A DNA stretch of 64,000 bases, taken from contig JAFEMH010000982.1 of NCBI GenBank assembly GCA_022495995.1, forward strand, positions 310,001 through 374,000, read 5' to 3'. A program made the translations under genes and the position numbers. This DNA comes from Adenophora triphylla var. japonica (Eukaryota; Streptophyta; Magnoliopsida; Asterales; Campanulaceae). Each line of letters begins with the position of its first letter. Position 1 is the stretch's first letter. Under the pieces are notes generated by a model. That model was not told the origin of the DNA. It saw nothing but the letters and a program-made list of their open reading frames with translations, and did not search any database. This document shows positions 1 to 9,419 of this stretch, piece by piece.

Positions 1-190
1 GAAAACCCCCAAATGGAGATGTTTTATTCAATGAGACCCACTTTCACACCGGCAACAATTTTCCACTTAATATTCCCTACCCGCTTCTCTTTCCCACCCC
101 ACTTTTCATACCCACAATACCTACTCAACTACACTTTTCCTTCATCCCCGTGCCATTCTCAAGAATCCTACTTCGATTGGGACGGAGGAG
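1..190. other. AT-rich flank with no recognisable gene
   Basis: No coding similarity is visible. The first 45 bases resemble a stretch near 6985-7025 (both read like CCAAATGGARATGTTT then TGGGACTC/TGAGACCC), so a shared degenerate repeat is possible. The last 8 bases (CGGAGGAG, 183-190) are the left target duplication of the adjacent MITE. Confidence 0.4.
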
Positions 191-376
191 CAGTGTTCTA
201 AAAGACCCCGCCTAAGGGCGCCTAGGCCCCGCCTAGGCGCTAGGCCCCTCTCCAACGCCTAGTTCTAAGCCCCGCCTAGATCCCAACTAATCCCGACTAG
301 TCCCCGACTAATTCCCGCCTAGGCGCTAGGCCCGGCTCCGCCGCCTAGCATCCGCCTAGCGCTTTTTAGAACCTTG
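191..376. mobile_element. hAT-type MITE, 186 bp
   Basis: The element starts CAGTGTTCTAAAA and ends TTTTTAGAACCTTG. The reverse complement of the end is CAAGGTTCTAAAAA, so the termini form an imperfect inverted repeat of about 13 bp. It is flanked by a perfect 8-bp direct repeat CGGAGGAG at 183-190 and 377-384. An 8-bp duplication with CA-GTG/CAAGG ends is typical of hAT elements. The interior is GC-rich and made of GCCTAGGCG-like motifs in both orientations, so it can fold on itself. There is no coding capacity. It lies downstream of, or inside a late intron of, the UPL5-type gene. Confidence 0.75.
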
Positions 377-1481
377 CGGAGGAGTATACTAGAAAAGCAA
401 TGTCTTCCAATCCGTCTGAATAATCTAGAAGGAACCCATAAAAGGCACCGCTGGCCCTTAAGCTGATGCCCACTGTGAAGCTAGATGAGCCACCATATTC
501 CATTAGGGATAAGTCCACAAGTCATGACGCTTAAAAGTTCATGCGTTTCTCCCGTGCACGATAAAACCACAAAGAGTCCACATTGCCTAACAACTTTTAT
601 CTCCCTTCTTCCCACCCTGGGATGTTTGACCCGAAAGTAAGACAAGACACAACCAAGGAAAATCCAAACCCTAGGAAGCACGGACACGAGGTGGATATGG
701 TTTTATTTGAAAAAGATGATATTTTATTAGTTTCTTTGTGAATGAAGAAATTTTATTAGAAGCAATAAATTATACACAGATCAAGAGGACAAGCTGTCCT
801 CCAAGGGAAAGAAAAGAGTAGGAAAAATACAACGCAGTTGAAATTGACTGCAAATATCAAAAGAAAACTAACAGCTGCAAGACCAAAATTAATGGATGGC
901 TGCTTGCCGCCTCAATCCCCAAGTATGTCATTGATAAACCGCTAGACTTCCAAATCAGATGCCACAAAAGAAGCAAGGAACAAAATTGTCTCCTTAAGAA
1001 GAAAAACAGATAGTGATATATTCTGAAAATTCTGGAACGCAGTAATAAGCACGAGCGAACAAGCATTGGTATGATGATTTTATTTTTCTTAATGAGAAAG
1101 TGGATATTTTGGCCCAGGGGGTTTCTAAAATGATACACCAAACCGGAAAATTACGGACTTCAACTCCATGATGACAAAATAAACACAATAAGCAAGGAAG
1201 AATCTGTAGAAGTACTGGCTGCAGAGATTGACTAGACAGCTTAATCCAAAAATTACAATTGAAGCTTTCACGCTTTAATATCTGATTCTACATTCTTGAA
1301 GCATATTATATTCCTATTGCTCCAATTGATTAAGAATGCAAAAGAGCACAGCCAGCCAACCTGGCTGTATGTGCTGTACACATAAGTAAAAAAGAAAAGA
1401 AAAAACTAACAATAACAATTATTATTAAAAGAAAGTTAACAGCCAAAATCAAATTGAGATTGATGATAAGTATGAATTATG
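377..1481. other. Non-coding stretch, probable intron or 3' flank of the UPL5-type gene
   Basis: Both strands were inspected for the missing HECT exons of the adjacent minus-strand gene and none were recognised. The longest open frames here show no family motif. It may be an intron or sequence inserted downstream of exon 1. Confidence 0.4.
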
Positions 1482-1646
1482 GGGTTCAGCAGAAAACTCG
1501 CCATTAACAGCACACTGGGAGCTGGGGGCTGTCTCTCACTAGAACTTAAACTTGCTTGGAATATGGGATTGAGGCACGTGGTACTGGAAACTGATTCATT
1601 AGTTGTGGTAGAGGTCTTGAAACATATTGAAGGGGCCATATGTTAA
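1482..1646 (+). pseudogene. RNase H-like (RVT_3) fragment of a non-LTR retroelement
   Basis: Plus-strand translation gives 54 residues ending in a TAA stop. The run LAWNMGLRHVVLETDS followed by LVVVEVL is the hallmark of plant RVT_3-type RNase H domains, with the catalytic Asp of ETDS. Only the middle of the domain is present: the N-terminal D..G.S motif and the C-terminal His/Asp motif are absent. There is no upstream methionine with a sensible context. The fragment is antisense to the UPL5-type gene and probably sits in its first intron. It is read as a relic of a LINE-type element or of a host RVT_3 gene, not an active gene. Confidence 0.7.
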
Positions 1647-1875
1647 TCTGCGGAATATAATTATAAAAGGACATAGGGGTTTGCAAAAAAAAAAAAAAAA
1701 AGCAAAAAAAAACACCAAACAGGAAAACATTTTACAAACAAAAAGTGGAATTTCAGTTTGAGATGTCCAAAGTAAAGTGAATAAGTGCGCCGATGACTTC
1801 ATTAACTCTAACTAACACAGATTCACTACAGAAGTTGGTCAATTTATCAAGCAGCAACGTGCTAATGATAAACTT

Positions 1876-1877
<2 letters not shown>
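1647..1877. other. Intronic/AT-rich stretch with poly-A run
   Basis: A run of 17 A and a second A-rich run lie at about 1686-1712. These could be the A-tail of a retroposed fragment, fitting the RNase H relic immediately upstream on the plus strand. No coding similarity is seen. Confidence 0.4.

Positions 1878-1926
<49 letters not shown>
1878..1926. repeat. (AG)n microsatellite
   Basis: About 24 AG units. On the minus strand it reads as (CT)n shortly after the splice donor of the UPL5-type exon, so it is a pyrimidine-rich block at the start of that intron. Confidence 0.95.
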
Positions 1927-1931
<5 letters not shown>

Positions 1932-1951
1932 AGGGTAGCTAGAAGGCGTAC

Positions 1952-3751
1952 CTGGATTAGGAAAGAACCTTCTACGATCATTTGGGCAAGCCACAAAAAG
2001 GGCATTTTGAGGATTGAAGATTGCTTGGCATACCATGAAAAACCACTCCCGCAGCACACCAGGTCCTGTAGCTTCCTCATTTTTGAACTCCATAAACAAA
2101 CCACTACGCAATGTATCAGTTTCAGCATGTGCAATATACTCAAAGGATTCAGCTAGCAGCTGTGACCGGTCAATAAGCATCTCGTGAAGCTCCTCATACT
2201 CATCCTTCACCTCAGGAAGTAACATCATCACCAAATGTCTCCTTGACTCAAAGTTAGTGACATCCTTATTTATAAGGATCCATTTATGATCGTCCGCCCT
2301 TTTGGCATATTTCATGATAAGATAACACATTGAAACCTTTTTAGACTTCAGCTTCTTCCAGAAGTAATTTTCCGCACCTTGATAGAGTTTAGATACACTA
2401 TTCAACTCCTTCAAAATGGTGAGATATTGGTCCCATCCAACTTCTCTTCTCTCTTTCGCTGCCAAGACCCTCCATCTTATCAAGACACTTTTCCATCTTA
2501 TCCAAAAGCCCAAAGAAAATACTGTAAAGAAACTTAATTTCTGCAACATAACCAGAAGCATTATAACGATCCTCACGTAACGGCATCTTGATGGGTTCAG
2601 CAGAAGCAACCTGACGCCTAATAGCACTCATAACAAGCTGTAAGAATGCAGCGAAATCACGAACATCATTTAACGAAGGCCCCTCACCCGTGATTGACTC
2701 CACCAAAGTAATGTCCAGCCTAGAGGCGAGCTCAGTAAGAAGCTTGAAAATATCTTGAACTGTAACACCTACCTTACGACTAATACTACTATCCCCATTC
2801 TTCAACCCACCATCCTCAATCTTAATATACTCCACCATCAACCCTAAACAGCTCCGACATGTATTATACAAGCTATCATCACGCACACATCTCTTTAGCA
2901 ACTTACAAAACTCCAACACTATCTGCGCACACTGCCCAAAAAATCGGCTTAGGCAAAGTCTTAATATAACTAATGAAACAACGAATGGCCTCTTCACCAA
3001 ATTCTTTGTTATTTTTATGCGGTGATATATGCAGCATTACCAAAGCTGCAGGTGCGCAGGAGGACATAAATATTTTCAAATGCCCATCGGCTTGCTCGCT
3101 ATCCTCTTTTGGAATCATGTACAAGAACTCGGTTAACCTCGTTTTAACCCACTTGGATTGATTCGTAGACTCATTTTTACACAATCGGCAAATCAAAGAC
3201 ACCATGTCATCAATCAGTTGCCAAGCCTGTGGATGCTCAGTGCTCCTCATACGACCAACAAGCTGAAGTTCACAATCATTTTCCATTGAGCATTCAGCCA
3301 AAGTCTGATCCCACTGGAGCTGTTTACCCCGATAAATTAGGCGTTGTTCAATGACCGGAATCCCGGTGATCGCCTGAATTTTTTCGTGAATTGATTTCAC
3401 GGTGTCTTTAAGATAACCATTGAGAACAAGTGTGTTTCCCCCGCGGACGAAGAATTGAATTCTAGAAGCAAAAGAAGGCGGAGAATTTACCGATTGTGCA
3501 GCAGCGGAAGATGAAGCCCTATGGAGGAATTGGGCACTGGTGGTAGAGTGTTGAAATTGAGGTTGTTGAGGTGGCGAGAGTGAATTGGTGGAGGTGGAGT
3601 TAACGGCGGCAGCGGCGGTGTTAGGTTCGTCTTTCCTCATCCTGACGTAGACTAGGTCGGACTGAAAGTCATCATCGAAGTCGAAATCGTCTAACTTACG
3701 TTTGATGCGTGTGTGAGCGCCGCAGTCGATTGAGGTGTCCACGTGAGACAT
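1952..3751 (-). pseudogene. UPL5: UPL5-type HECT E3 ubiquitin ligase, first exon, two frameshifts
   Basis: E3 ligases of this family carry ubiquitin on a HECT cysteine and pass it to substrates; Arabidopsis UPL5 acts on WRKY53 in leaf senescence (known from the family). The start chosen is the Met at 3751, because the next residues run into KRKLDDFDFDDD, the UPL5 N-terminal signature; an in-frame extension to 3910 is probably 5'UTR. A ubiquitin-like domain follows at about residues 97-170, then a helical middle region and the beginning of the HECT domain (GPGVLREWFF). The exon ends FFPNP with donor G|GTACGC at 1952/1951, in phase 1 as expected before the ASK.. segment of the family. Two single-base frameshifts break it, at 2938-2943 (six A on the plus strand, one too many) and near 2461-2467. 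The rest of HECT, including the catalytic Cys, is not found in 1-1950. Confidence 0.8.
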
Positions 3752-3922
3752 TGATTGACGCCGGCGGAGGGAGGGGCTAGGGTAGGGGTGAGACCATCGG
3801 AGTTTTGGTGGTGGAGAACGCCGGAGTTTGATAAACCCTAAGCTCGGGGAAGACGGAATTCGGTGCGAATTGGAAAAGGGAATTCCGGCTGATGACAATG
3901 AAGAAAACAAAGGATGAGAATG

Positions 3923-3938
3923 ATCGTATATAATACTG
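3923..3938 (-). promoter_or_regulatory. Probable TATA element of the UPL5-type gene
   Basis: On the minus strand the sequence reads AGTATTATATACGATC, a TATA-like block about 175 bases upstream of the chosen start codon. Position and composition are the only evidence. Confidence 0.4.
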
Positions 3939-4189
3939 TGTGCGCGCGTGTGCGTGTTTTTAGTGATAACAAGGTTACGAGAGTGTAAATACTAAATACA
4001 GGGAACTAAAAATATATGGAAGAAGTAAATTATCAAAATATTCCTTTATATACCTAATTTTTTTTCCCTCATTCAATTTTACGTCTTTCCATTCTCTCTC
4101 TAATCGCTCAGTCTCCCTCTTACGACCCCTATCAGATCCGGTGACCACACCCCACCCTCCTCTCTCTCTCTCTATCATCTCTCAAGGCC

Positions 4190-4262
4190 GCCTTCATTAA
4201 TTTCGGCGACCACACCCCACTTTCATTAATTCCGGCGAGCAAACCCCACCTTCATTAATTGC
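4190..4262. repeat. Short tandem repeat (about 29 bp, 2-3 copies)
   Basis: The motif TTCATTAATT followed by CGGCGA and CCCCAC recurs at about 29-bp intervals. It lies immediately after the splice donor of the DSS1 first exon, where the gene's intron would be. Confidence 0.7.
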
Positions 4263-4279
4263 GAAATTGAAGGATTTAC

Positions 4280-4373
4280 CTTGATCGACTTCGAACTCTT
4301 CAAACTCATCATCGTCTTCAAAGAGATCGATCTTTGCCTCTTCGGTGGCTGCTTTCGGCTGCTCTGTTGCCAT
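4280..4373 (-). CDS. DSS1: DSS1/SEM1 26S proteasome subunit, first coding exon
   Basis: The minus strand encodes 31 residues beginning MATEQPKAATEEAK and continuing through an acidic block IDLFEDDDEFEEFEVDQ. This is the conserved N-terminal half of DSS1/SEM1, the small acidic subunit of the 19S proteasome lid that also binds BRCA2 and TREX-2. The exon ends CAAG|GTAAAT at 4280/4279, splitting the Glu codon that normally begins the EWED motif. The second exon, which should carry the Trp-rich acidic DDWDDDD motif, is not recognisable between here and the UPL5-type gene on the same strand. The gene may have a long intron, or the exon may be an orphan copy. The 5'UTR intron upstream argues that a real promoter region came with it. 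Confidence 0.8.
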
Positions 4374-4394
4374 TTCGAATCTCTAGATGGACAC

Positions 4395-4573
4395 CTACAG
4401 CTATAAGCCTATAACAGCAATTAAATTTCAAGCCAAAGGAATTCCGATTCAGAAATCCCTAATTCACAAAGGGCGGAGCTAAACCTAAACCCTAATTTTC
4501 GCTGAATTCACATGAACATGAAATTTATGTATATGAACGAAATTCAATAAAAACAAGAATGAAATTGATTTAC
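4395..4573 (-). other. 5'UTR intron of the DSS1 gene with a telo-box
   Basis: On the minus strand a CCAG|GTAAAT donor lies at 4574/4573 and a CTGTAG acceptor at 4396/4395, 21 bases before the ATG. Inside, the plus strand has AAACCCTAA (4487-4495), the telo-box. Telo-boxes are frequent near the 5' ends of plant ribosomal and proteasome genes, which fits the call. Splice sites are read by eye. Confidence 0.5.
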
Positions 4574-4675
4574 CTGGAAGAAGAAGAAATCAAAATCCTG
4601 AGAGCACAAATATATGGAGACCGAAGGCTGAGAACTGGATCGTCCAAATCAAGGATTATATGGTAGCGCTATGAG

Positions 4676-4724
4676 TCTCGTGTGAACTCACACGAGATGT
4701 GTCTCGTGTATACTTACACGAGAC
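4676..4724. promoter_or_regulatory. Twin perfect palindromes upstream of the DSS1 exon
   Basis: Two inverted repeats with 10-bp perfect arms stand side by side. 4676-4697 has arms TCTCGTGTGA/TCACACGAGA with a 2-base centre. 4701-4724 has arms GTCTCGTGTA/TACACGAGAC with a 4-base centre. Both share the core TCTCGTGT and their centres are 26 bp apart. They are about 300 bp upstream of the DSS1 start codon, so a dimeric factor-binding site is plausible. They could instead mark the end of an old transposon. Confidence 0.6.
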
Positions 4725-4727
4725 GGA

Positions 4728-5060
4728 CAAGGGCATTGTTGGAATATTTCGTTCCCTGTATATATTGTTCCCTGTATTTAATTATATCCTTACGAAAGGG
4801 AACAATTATCAAATCATACATGGCCCTAACAAAAACGACCACCCAGTACAAGAAGTTTCGAAATTGACCACCGGGTCCTCTCATTGTAAATGGACGCGCA
4901 TATCCTTATTAGATTTGGCAAAATTACACAAATGACACCGCTTAATTGACATAGACGGATGTGGTCCATTCCCCATCTCCCCCTCTGTGCTTTCTTTCTA
5001 TCTCTTTCTTTTATTTCCCTCAAAACTTTAAAATGAAATATCTTAAGAACTAGAAATCAA
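4728..5060. other. Intergenic, nothing recognised
   Basis: A segment with TTCCCTGTATTTA (about 4768-4781) matches in inverted orientation a segment near 3996-4009. This is a possible inverted-repeat pair around the DSS1 exon. No coding sequence is seen. Confidence 0.35.
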
Positions 5061-5139
5061 AAAAAAAAAAATCGAAACCACCGTTGTTTTTTGTATCGTC
5101 AACACGAATCAAACTAGTAGAATCAACATATAATTTGGA

Positions 5140-5700
5140 GTAAATTAGAGAAGTTCACAGTTGTTCCAAGTTCACAGTTGTTTTTGATAAGTTTACAGTT
5201 ATTTTTCACATTTGTTCCAATAACAATTAAGAGAAGTTCACAGTTGTTTTAGCTAAATTTATAATTTTTACATGAAAATGACTATTATTTACTTAATTCA
5301 CAGATTTTTTTAGTTAAGTTCACAGTTGTTTTAGTTAAGTTCACAATTGGTTTTAGTCTTTTATAGTCTTTATTTTTGTAATTTTATGAGATTATTTGAC
5401 CTATTTGTTAAGTTCACTTTTGTTTTTTGTTAAGTTCGCAGTTATTTTTTTGTTAAGTTCGCAGTTGTTTTAGTCCTTTATGACCTCTATTTTTTTCAAA
5501 TTTATGAGATTATTTGACATATTTGTTAAGTTCACAGTTATTTTTAGTTAAATTTACAGTTATTTTTAGTCTTTTATGGCCTCTATTTTTGCAAATTTAT
5601 GAGATTATTTGACCTATTTATTAAGTTCACTGTTGTTTTTTGTTAAGTTCGCAGTTATTTTTTGTTAAGTTCGCAGTTGTTTTAGTCCTTTATCAATAAA
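5140..5700. repeat. Degenerate AT-rich tandem repeat (TTAAGTTCACAG family)
   Basis: The motif GTTAAGTTCACAGTT/GTTAAGTTCGCAGTT recurs many times. Superimposed is a larger unit of about 100-116 bp containing TTTATGAGATTATTTGAC, seen in three copies from about 5350, with a partial fourth at 5677. It is AT-rich and non-coding. Confidence 0.8.
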
Positions 5701-6190
5701 TCAAAACTTGCGAGATTAAGGCAAAATACAGACGCATAAACAGTCGAGGCAGTCCCTTTTAATTATATTTTTTTTCTGACTAATCTTCTTATGTCATATG
5801 TTTGTCTTCAGCCATTATAATCTCCATGTCCTTATATCTCGCTTCAACGCATTTCACAACCTTGTAATAGCTTCAGTCTGTTATTGTAAAACCTGCCATC
5901 AAAGCAATAATAAGCATTCCTATATTATGATCATGTTTACGGACACACAAGTTAGGCCTGATTTAACCACACTGAACAACAAATGCTGCAAAATAACATA
6001 AAAAAATATGTCAATTACAACATTCAAACATGCTGATAGGACTGGGAGAAAACTGATCACCATATCAAGACTCCCTTCAAAAACTTAAACTACAGAACAA
6101 AACAAATTAACCAACAATTGACTGATAAATGAAGTCAGAATTCAAACTCAAGACATTTTTAGCAGGTAAGTAATAAGACTAGGGTTACTT
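5701..6190. other. AT-rich non-coding stretch
   Basis: No coding similarity, repeat structure or RNA gene was recognised. Confidence 0.4.
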
Positions 6191-6600
6191 GAATGTCTCT
6201 ATCGTTCAAATTTATGAGATTGAAAAAACTTCATTGGAGTAAGACGCTTGAACAGGGCTGTTGGCACTATTGGAGAAGAAGAAGAAACGCCGGAGTTGTT
6301 CAAACAGAGGTAGATCCGAAATCTTCCAGTGTGAATGGTCGAAGTTCGAGCTTTATGGTCGTTAATGGTGAGTTCTGACGGTGGCGAAAAATGTGAGAAG
6401 AACGGAGGTGGTGGAGTGGGTGATGAAGTGGGTGGCCGGAAGTGGGGGAGAAAAGATAGTGGTCGAAGGTCGGGGAGTAATCGTCAGACATGGGAGAGTA
6501 GAGAGAGAAAGGAGGGAGAGAGAGAGGGAGATAGAGAGAGACTGTGTGTATGCTTATTGTGTGTCGTGTATGGGAGAGCGGGGTAGTTTGGGTATATAAA
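6191..6600 (+). other. Purine-rich region, possible non-coding transcript
   Basis: The segment is rich in GGAG/GAGAGA. Open frames in it are low-complexity (GERE, RERE) and share no family motif. It resembles a 5' leader or first exon of an unannotated transcript, but nothing decides this. Confidence 0.2.
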
Positions 6601-6837
6601 AAGTCATTAAACTAGCGAGAGATCTGATGGAATATTGATTCTAATTTTGGATTAGCTGGTTAAATTCGAAAATTCATTGGCCTAATTGATCGATTGACTT
6701 AGAATGAAGGACTCAACAATAATTTCCCCGTTACGAAACCCTTCTCTTATGAGTTCACCCTCTTAAATAATCTTCCCCAAAATACCCCTCTTTATGAGTT
6801 CACCCCAATCCTTCTTTTCCCTCTTTTATGAGTTCAC

Positions 6838-6840
<3 letters not shown>

Positions 6841-6922
<82 letters not shown>
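6841..6922. repeat. (AT)n microsatellite, about 41 units
   Basis: An uninterrupted AT dinucleotide run of 82 bases. The YIYIYI open frames across it are meaningless. Confidence 0.98.
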
Positions 6923-6924
<2 letters not shown>

Positions 6925-7560
6925 TTTCCTGCTCGAATTAAAACATTTTGTCATTTTGGGTGTCCCATTCAAAATCGAAATTGGGCAACCCAAATGGAAA
7001 TGTTTCATTCAGTGGGACTCACACTCACAATGACTTTTCGCTTATTATTCTCTGACCAATCGACATTTTGAACCCATATAATTTTCTTAAGCTTCTTTTA
7101 CTATAACAACCCCATTAAACGAAACTTTAAGCCTGATTGCAGATCGGAGTGCATTGTAATCGAGAGAGTAGAGATCCTTTGTTGCTAAGATAAAAATGGA
7201 TTGTCAATTAGAGCGCACCATGGTTTGTAGATTGAACAAAAACGAAGGAGTGGCTTCACCAGGTAGTCGGACAAGTATGTCGGAGATGATCTCCAGCGGG
7301 ATAGATCATAGATGATGACATTTTGGGTTAGGATTATAGTGATTCAAGTTGGGAGAGAAACTTTAAGGTGTGGGTTTTAAGAAGCATTAAAATGTCCTCT
7401 GGGATTCCTAGAGAAGCTTCCAAAATGTCCTCTGGGATTCCTAGAGTAGCATGGAAGCTTTGTTTGCATCTTCGCGCCATCATAATAATGACTAGCCTTG
7501 ATATTTTAACCTCTTATTTTATTAAGTTTTTTCCAATACTATCTTCATGTATAAGTGCTA
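6923..7560. other. Non-coding stretch with possible MITE relics
   Basis: The part at 6950-7040 contains GTCCCATTCA and TGGGACTC in a loose inverted arrangement reminiscent of Stowaway-like ends. No flanking duplication was found. A 28-bp motif (AAAATGTCCTCTGGGATTCC core) is repeated directly at about 7389 and 7423. Confidence 0.3.
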
Positions 7561-7570
7561 GTATTTTAAT

Positions 7571-8688
7571 GGGGAAATTGCATTTTGTACCCCAAAGTTA
7601 AGGGGTCTTCCTAAGTCAGGCCCTAATCAATCATTATTTACAATATAGGCTCCAAAGTTATTATTCTGTTAGGGTTTTTAACTAGTTTAGTTAGAAAATC
7701 CGTTAAATGATCACGTGCAAGTCACGTGTCATTTAACGGAGGATGGTTTTGAACAATAACTCTTTCATTGTTGTATTAATGCAAATTGAAATGAAATTTC
7801 TTAAATTAAGGGGGTGGAATGAAATTTCTTAAATTAAAATGATTAAAATAAAAAGAGCCCCACACTCTACCTTCTTCTTCATCTCCCTAACCTCACCCTT
7901 CCCCACCACCATTGCTATCATCTCACAGCCCCACCCATCACTTTGAGCTCGTTGAATTCGACCAGTAGTGAAGAAGAAAGTTGTTAGAGAAAGCAGTGAC
8001 CGAAGAAGAAGATGCAGATTTGTGCAATTCGCTCTGACCGATCACCTCTATTTTCATTTTTGTCTTTCTTCCGAACAGTAACGACAAAGTTGTCTCTCTT
8101 CCCCCATACTTATTAGCATGCCTAATTAGATAGACATCATAAATGGGAGGTGGAAGGTGATGCGACATATGAGGGGGGGAAAGGGGTAGGGTAAGGAGAA
8201 GGGGGCAGGGGATCGAAAATCAGGGGCGTGGTTTAGGGTTTTGAGCCTGAAAGTGGGACTTTTTTATGAAGCTGGAGGGTTTAAGGCGAGATTGTAAAAG
8301 GGGATTGTCGTTGATGGTGAAGGAGCCTCAGGAGGGAGAGGGATTCTGGTGGGTTTGGGTCGGGGTTTGGGTTTTTTCTTTCTTTCTTTCTTTCTTTATT
8401 TTCCTTTCTTTTATAATACTAAGGTGGAGTAATTTTCTATTTTGGTTATTTATTTTTATTTAATTTGCATTAAAACAACAATGAAAGAACTATTGTTCAA
8501 AAACATCCTCTGTTAAATGACATGTGACTTGCACATGATCATTTAACAGATTTTTCTAACAAAACTAGTTAATAACTCTAAAAAGCTAACATAATAACAA
8601 CTTTGGAGCCTATATTGTAAATAGTGATAGAGTATGGCCTGACTTAGGAACACCCCCTAAACTTTGGGGCCCAAAATGCAATTTCCCT
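7571..8688. mobile_element. MULE-like element with about 240-bp terminal inverted repeats
   Basis: The sequence from 7571 (GGGGAAATTGCATTTTG) inward for about 240 bp is matched, inverted, by about 8455-8688. Shared blocks include CCTAAGTCAGGCC, ACAATATAGGCTCCAAAGTT and a TTAAATGATCA/TGACATGTGACTTG segment. Long TIRs flanked by a 9-bp duplication are the mark of Mutator-like elements; here the flanks TATTTTAAT (7562-7570) and CTTTTTAAT (8689-8697) agree at 7 of 9 bases. The 0.6-kb interior encodes no transposase, so the element is non-autonomous. The interior differs in composition from the TIRs and has exon-like stretches, raising the possibility of a captured gene fragment (Pack-MULE). Confidence 0.75.
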
Positions 8689-8697
8689 CTTTTTAAT

Positions 8698-8931
8698 ATG
8701 AACATATATGTTTAGAGTTTTAAACCTATCAAATTTGAAATAAAAATGCAAGATTTGATAGATAGAAATTTGAAAATTTTACATAATAATCGACGGTTTT
8801 AACTCATAATCAATTTTCAAGTTAAAACCGTTAGTTTATTATTAACACCAACAATATTTGAGATGAGCTTGTAGTTGCCAAAAGATGACCATACTAAACT
8901 TATCCATGGTCTTTGTATTCAATTGGCTCAT
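8698..8931. other. Target sequence left of the retrotransposon block
   Basis: An AT-rich stretch containing an inverted motif (GGTTTTAACT at 8793 and AGTTAAAACC at 8820). The 5 bases 8932-8936 (CCATT) are the target duplication of element A. The locus resumes at 58681. Confidence 0.5.
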
Positions 8932-9131
8932 CCATTTGTAAGTACCCCAATCTGGATCACCCTCTTTCGAACACACGGGAAACACTGCAGACTCACAAAC
9001 GCAGTCTCGAAGACCTGTGACACTCAAAAACACTCAAAAACCCCCAACCAAACCAAGGGAGAGACCTTTCTGGGCCAAAAAGGGACAAAAGGACCTTTTG
9101 GAAATTTTTCAGAAATTGGGAAAGCATAGGT

Positions 9132-9382
9132 GGTCCGTACGGACCTCTTTGCTTCAATGATTACTGAATCCCCTTAAAGTCCAACTTATTCCTTCAAATC
9201 CCGGAATGCATCATTACTGAAATGCATGGTTGGTCCATACGGACCTTATTGCATGACATATTGGTCCGTACGGACCTTCTTGTCACCAGACACCATAATT
9301 GCTGAATCTTCTTAAAGTCCACTTATTCCCTCAAATCGAGGAAAACCAAAATTCTGGATTACATGGAAGGTCCGTACGGACC
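9132..9382 (+). promoter_or_regulatory. Four GGTCCGTACGGACC palindromes in the U3 of A's 5' LTR
   Basis: Sites at 9132-9145, 9232-9245 (one mismatch, CATAC), 9263-9276 and 9369-9382. The middle two are exactly 31 bp apart. Each is followed on the plus strand by a tail close to TYNTTGCA. The last site ends 31 bases before the TATA box. Each site holds CCGTAC on both strands, which fits the GTAC core bound by plant SBP/SPL factors (inference). Confidence 0.9.
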
Positions 9383-9413
9383 TTCTTGCACATTTTCCAG
9401 CACTATAAATAGA

Positions 9414-9419
9414 GGGCTC
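9414..9419 (+). promoter_or_regulatory. TATA box of A's 5' LTR
   Basis: CACTATAAATAGAGGG lies 31 bases downstream of the last palindrome and is conserved in the other LTR at 57654-57659. It predicts transcription start around 9445-9450. Confidence 0.8.

Noticed and set aside
1..1875. Remaining HECT exons of the UPL5-type gene
   Set aside because: No frame on the minus strand shows the HECT motifs expected after FFPNP; they are either left of the window or lost.
4040..4110. Possible DSS1 exon 2 (minus-strand EWKDVKLNEG)
   Set aside because: The resemblance to EWED stops after three residues, the Trp-rich acidic motif is missing and no good acceptor precedes it.
6794..7033. YIYIYI open frames on both strands
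   Set aside because: Translation of an (AT)n microsatellite.
9363..9385. Restriction-modification or phage-type operator reading of the GTAC palindromes
   Set aside because: The setting is a plant LTR promoter; no bacterial genes occur in the window.
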